NCBI RefSeq assembly: GCF_003013405.1
Contig: NZ_PXZL01000017.1
Location: forward strand, 1 to 61,963
DNA from: Brevibacillus formosus
Lineage (GTDB): Bacteria > Bacillota > Bacilli > Brevibacillales > Brevibacillaceae
Reading direction: 5' to 3'
Length of the DNA stretch: 61,963 nt
A program made the position numbers and the translations under genes. This document shows, piece by piece, positions 58,894 to 61,963 of the stretch (its first letter is position 1; every line of letters starts with the position of its first letter). The notes below the pieces were generated by a model that was given only the letters and a program-made list of their open reading frames with translations, did not search any database and was not told where the DNA came from.

Positions 58894-59203
58894 GGTGGAT
58901 AGAAAAGTAGCAGAAGCGCTTGGTTTGACTGGATACATGCCATGCAATGCGGATGATTGCAAGGCGTGCGATAACAAATTTGTCCGATTTTCCACCACAT
59001 GGGAAGGCATGGACGTGCTGGTGGAGGAAGCAGCGAAACAAGGGTTTCCTTTCCAAATCGAGACGAGATTCATGGATGGTGGGCTAATTGATTACAGATG
59101 TTTGAGCATTGGAGAAGACCGCGATATTGTTCATGGCTTTGGGGATACGGCACCACAAGCCGTATGCCGGGCGTTTCTGAAGGCGAAGGGTATCGTAATT
59201 TAA
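58877..59203 (+). CDS. DUF2591-like phage protein
   Basis: A 108-residue protein: REVDRKVAEALGLTGYMP, cysteines in CNADDCKACDN and a C-terminal GDTAPQAVCRAFLKAKG typical of the BC1872/DUF2591-like phage proteins. Role unknown. ATG at 58877 with GGGGAGGGG upstream, translated with the ASCH gene. Confidence 0.72.
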   Translation: MQAGREVDRKVAEALGLTGYMPCNADDCKACDNKFVRFSTTWEGMDVLVEEAAKQGFPFQIETRFMDGGLIDYRCLSIGEDRDIVHGFGDTAPQAVCRAFLKAKGIVI

Positions 59204-59251
59204 CAAAAGAGAAATTGTGAATATACTTTTATTTACAATTAGAGAAGTGAT

Positions 59252-59551
59252 ATGGGAGGGGAAAAAGAGAGAGATGAAAGGGTATTTCACATTGCGATAG
59301 ATGTATCAAATGTGAAAAGTAACGAGGATTTACATTCTTTGCTAAAGAGCTCTTTAAATTTTCCGGATTTTTATGGTATGAATATGTCTGCATTTTGGGA
59401 TGCCATTACTGGGTTAGTAGAAATGCCAATAAATCTTACTTTCATAGGATGGAATTCATCGCCCCTTGTCCAGTATCTCTCATATTCGTATACACCGATT
59501 CTGTCTCAAGTGTGCAGAATTACCTGCTGCACCGCTTCCTATAGCCTGTGA
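59252..59551 (+). CDS. Barstar-like immunity protein, probably truncated
   Basis: Residues 10-70 match barstar (barnase inhibitor): DVSNVKSNEDLHSLLKSSLN, then FPDFYGMNMSAFWDAITGL and INLTFIGW. The last 30 residues (Cys/Tyr/Ser-rich) do not fit the barstar C-terminal helix, so the gene was probably cut or frameshifted near 59460. No barnase-like RNase gene is present. It may be an orphan immunity remnant of a polymorphic toxin system. Confidence 0.7.
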   Translation: MGGEKERDERVFHIAIDVSNVKSNEDLHSLLKSSLNFPDFYGMNMSAFWDAITGLVEMPINLTFIGWNSSPLVQYLSYSYTPILSQVCRITCCTASYSL

Positions 59552-59666
59552 CCACAGTAGGCGTAAGGACTGGTTTCGCGGCGGCGGTCCCTGCCGAAAG
59601 AGTGGGGCTTTTTATATAGACAAGCACCTGCCATTACCTCAGAATGGAAGTATAGGGGGTGATATT

Positions 59667-59786
59667 TTGCCAGAAATTTATCTAGGAATTTCGATACCTG
59701 ATATTGTTGTTAGTTCGAAAACTATTCTTCCAAGTATCGCAGGGGTTATTGTCACAGTGATCCTAGTAAGAAATAGTTTAAATTAA
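59667..59786 (+). CDS. Small single-pass membrane peptide, 39 aa
   Basis: TTG at 59667 behind AGGGGGTGAT; TAA at 59786. The C-terminal half is hydrophobic (ILPSIAGVIVTVILV) with a short polar tail. A terminator follows directly. Function unknown; a holin-like or toxin-like peptide is possible. Confidence 0.5.
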   Translation: MPEIYLGISIPDIVVSSKTILPSIAGVIVTVILVRNSLN

Positions 59787-59812
59787 GCACCCACGCGGTG
59801 CTTTTTCTTTTG
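59787..59812 (+). terminator. Terminator after the 39-residue peptide
   Basis: GCACC-CACGC-GGTGC followed by TTTTTC. Confidence 0.8.
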
Positions 59813-59936
59813 CAAAACAAGATCAATATGATGAGCTTACTAGGCTGACAATTAATTACACAAGCTTACAGTACAGTACGATTCTGTGAGCTAACAAAAC
59901 TCTTTGATAAAATGGAGACAAGCAAATAAGAAATAA

Positions 59937-59963
59937 GCCACTCGGAACCCCGGGTGGCTTTTC
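59937..59963 (+). terminator. Terminator upstream of the subtilase gene
   Basis: GCCAC and GTGGC stem with TTTTCT following, about 50 bp before the protease start. Confidence 0.6.
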
Positions 59964-60011
59964 TGTTTGCTATCTGATCAGAAAATTCGAAAATCAAAGG
60001 AGAGAAAATTT

Positions 60012-61892
60012 ATGAAGAAAAAAATTTACTTGGTCTCTTTTAAGGAGAAAACTTTCAAGAGAACGACATTAAAAGAAGTACATGAAAGTAACATGCAAAA
60101 GTTAGTTAAACACGGAGCCAAAGTACAAAAAGAACTCAAGAATTTACCTCGTACCTTTATTATCAGTGATCCGGATGAAAGTTTACTTGTTTCGTTAAGA
60201 AATGACCCAGACATTCTCGCGGTGGAGGAGAATATTGAAGACCGGCCCTTAATGGCACAAAACCCACCAGAATGGCCATCTGCATTAATTGGCTTACCAG
60301 AATTCGTTTCAAGAGGATACACGGGTGCAGGTGTAAAAGTGGGTATTATTGACTCAGGTTTCGCAAATCATGAGGATATTGTATATGCAGGCCGCTATAA
60401 CGCTTATGCAGCAGTCTATGGATATACAACGCCACCAGAGTCTGACTACCTGGGTCACGGAACATCAGTTGCAGGAATTATTGGCGCACGTAACAATGAT
60501 AAAGGATATGTGGGAATTGCTCCTGAAGCGTCTCTTTATTGTGCAAAAATTACCCACGAAACTGGAAATGGTTTGGACGTAGCAGCTCAAATCGAAGCGA
60601 TAGAGTGGTTGGTTAGCCAAGGAGTAAAAATTATTAATTGCAGCTTTGGTGGAATTGTAGATGTGGAAAACCGTAAGATCGCCTTTCGAGATGCGGCATT
60701 GTTTCATGATATTCTAATAATTTGTGGTGCCGGTAATGAAGGAAATGTAGGCGGGGCAATGAATGACAATATGATTTATCCAGCAAGATACGATTTTGTA
60801 TTATCCGTAGGGTGTCTAAAGGCTAATAAAGAACCTGCCGTATATGCAAGTCGTGGTCCTGAATTGGATGTGTCTGCTCCTGGTCATAATGTAATGACAA
60901 CTATTCCTTCAAGCGCCAATAGAAATGGGATTAATCATTATGATATTTCTAAGGAGTACGGATTATTTCATGGTACTTCTTGTGCAACTCCTCACGTAAC
61001 AGGACTAGCTGCCTTGTATTGGCAAATGAATCCTTCTTATACGGCTAATCAAATTAAAAATTTGATTTTGTCAAATGTAGAAGAGTTGGGTAAAGATGGT
61101 ATGGATGTCGTCTTTGGAAAGGGAATGGTTATTTCCCCGTGGACCCCACGAAATGCATATACAGGGAAATTAACGTCTAGCGCTACTACAATCACAGGTT
61201 CTCATACTAATAGCAATTTAGTTAATGGTGGTGTAAAACATTTTAAATATGTGGCTCCAATATCCGCCAGATACTTGTTTAAAACAACTAATCAAATGAA
61301 AACTAATATTCGTGTTTATGATGAAAGCTATAAATTGCTAGGGTTTAGTCCGTATGGAACAGTGACAGGAGTAACGAATGCAGCTGTATTTCTTGATGCT
61401 GGAAAAACAGTTTACATTAGTGTTTCCGGAGAAGATGACTCTCAAACAGGTCCTTTTACATTAGAAGTGTATAACTCATCCCCAACTGTAGTTAAGGAGG
61501 ATTTTGAAGACGCACAATATGCATTTGACTTCTCAGGCGACTGGGTACGTACCAATTTAGATCGATATGATGGCACATACAGTTTTACCAATAAAGATAT
61601 TTCCGACGGACAACAATCCAGAGTTAGTTTTAATTTAAATATTCCTTCAACTGTCTCTAGTGCAATTTTGTCTATGGATTATAAAGTTAGCACAGAAAGT
61701 AACTACGATTTTTTTGAAATTTTCATTGGGGGAATGAAAGTTCTGAGTGTATCTGGTAACGTTCCTTGGACAAAGTTCGAGACTCCGGTTCAATTCGGAC
61801 TCCATACAATTACTTTGAGGTATGTAAAAGATGGTAGTGGAAGTAGTGGATCTGATTCAGCTTTTGTCGATAATATTACACTAAAATGGTAA
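60012..61892 (+). CDS. Subtilisin-family serine protease (S8), no signal peptide
   Basis: A 626-residue subtilase. Residues 1-75 resemble an I9-type propeptide (KIYLVSFKEKTFKRTTLKEV). The catalytic triad is Asp in VGIIDSGFANHED, His in LGHGTSVAGI and Ser in HGTSCATPHVTG; oxyanion Asn is in ICGAGNEGN. A C-terminal 230-residue region has two beta-sandwich-like modules. There is no hydrophobic signal at the N-terminus, so export is unclear. ATG at 60012, with AAAGGAGAG 11 bases upstream. Composition is AT-richer than the core genes, suggesting transfer. Confidence 0.9.
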   Translation: MKKKIYLVSFKEKTFKRTTLKEVHESNMQKLVKHGAKVQKELKNLPRTFIISDPDESLLVSLRNDPDILAVEENIEDRPLMAQNPPEWPSALIGLPEFVSRGYTGAGVKVGIIDSGFANHEDIVYAGRYNAYAAVYGYTTPPESDYLGHGTSVAGIIGARNNDKGYVGIAPEASLYCAKITHETGNGLDVAAQIEAIEWLVSQGVKIINCSFGGIVDVENRKIAFRDAALFHDILIICGAGNEGNVGGAMNDNMIYPARYDFVLSVGCLKANKEPAVYASRGPELDVSAPGHNVMTTIPSSANRNGINHYDISKEYGLFHGTSCATPHVTGLAALYWQMNPSYTANQIKNLILSNVEELGKDGMDVVFGKGMVISPWTPRNAYTGKLTSSATTITGSHTNSNLVNGGVKHFKYVAPISARYLFKTTNQMKTNIRVYDESYKLLGFSPYGTVTGVTNAAVFLDAGKTVYISVSGEDDSQTGPFTLEVYNSSPTVVKEDFEDAQYAFDFSGDWVRTNLDRYDGTYSFTNKDISDGQQSRVSFNLNIPSTVSSAILSMDYKVSTESNYDFFEIFIGGMKVLSVSGNVPWTKFETPVQFGLHTITLRYVKDGSGSSGSDSAFVDNITLKW

Positions 61893-61963
61893 CGTGCGAG
61901 TTTTATCATGACATTTCAAAGAAAGAGAGCTATATTTGAAATCTGAAATGCACCCCTTAAAGT

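Noticed and set aside
59466..59666. Upstream extension of the 39-residue peptide frame
   Set aside because: Continues as low-quality sequence through the barstar-like remnant without a start signal; the TTG at 59667 has a strong site.

Overview
The window looks like a chromosome segment of a spore-forming Gram-positive bacterium, most likely Brevibacillus or a close relative in Paenibacillaceae. The basis is gene content: a long series of genes matching the Bacillus subtilis yut/yum/yui neighbourhood (yutE, yutF, yutG, yutH, yutI, yuzD, yutJ, yuzB, yutM, yumC, ndh, yuiA, yuiB, yuiC, yuiD, pepA, yuiH), Spo0E and YutH sporulation proteins, the futalosine menaquinone enzyme MqnE, strong AGGAGG-type ribosome binding sites, frequent GTG/TTG starts and many hairpin plus T-run terminators. 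No rRNA, tRNA or CRISPR array was seen. Family names come from recognising the protein sequences; no database search was possible.

Layout. (1) 1-21679 is host core: the end of a Pro-rich protein, glpX and a DUF3055 gene, yutE, a SufR-like regulator, a secreted phosphoesterase, the yutF/yutG/yutH block with a hydroxyacid dehydrogenase and a hydrolase, NifU-like yutI, the mccA-mccB reverse transsulfuration pair, two secreted proteins, an ATP-grasp protein, a nitrilase-family hydrolase, an MBL hydrolase, yutJ, yuzB, mqnE, spo0E-like and yutM (A-type Fe-S carrier). (2) 21575-37612 is an integrated element with a 15,933-bp repeat-to-repeat period, inserted in the 3' end of yutM and bounded by an exact 105-bp direct repeat. 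(3) 37613-54706 is host core again: secreted and envelope-related genes, an ECF sigma/anti-sigma pair, a DUF4173 membrane protein, a cupredoxin lipoprotein, ferredoxin-NADP reductase, NADH dehydrogenase, the yui cluster and leucyl aminopeptidase. (4) 54961-59815 is a decayed accessory strip: a broken Dam-type methylase, several frameshifted genes, phage-like ASCH and DUF2591-like genes and a barstar-like protein. (5) 60012-61892 encodes a subtilisin-family protease without a visible signal peptide.

The element is the most interesting part. It has a tyrosine integrase beside attL and a second, different tyrosine recombinase further in. Three GCCTA repeats lie just inside each end and look like integrase arm sites. 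A leftward XRE repressor faces a consensus rightward promoter flanked by two identical near-palindromes. A replication-type winged-helix gene is followed by 14-bp tandem repeats, and a separate TATGCA-rich region is a second origin candidate. It also carries a CGNR-like zinc-finger protein, a phBC6A51-type HTH (small-terminase-like) protein and a 651-residue TP901-type phage tail tape measure protein. No capsid, portal, large terminase, other recognisable tail gene or lysis gene is visible. Near attR is a 29-residue membrane peptide gene whose layout resembles a Bacillus type I toxin-antitoxin locus. The compact, mostly intact gene set suggests a phage satellite or a previously undescribed element type rather than a random prophage remnant; that interpretation is inference.
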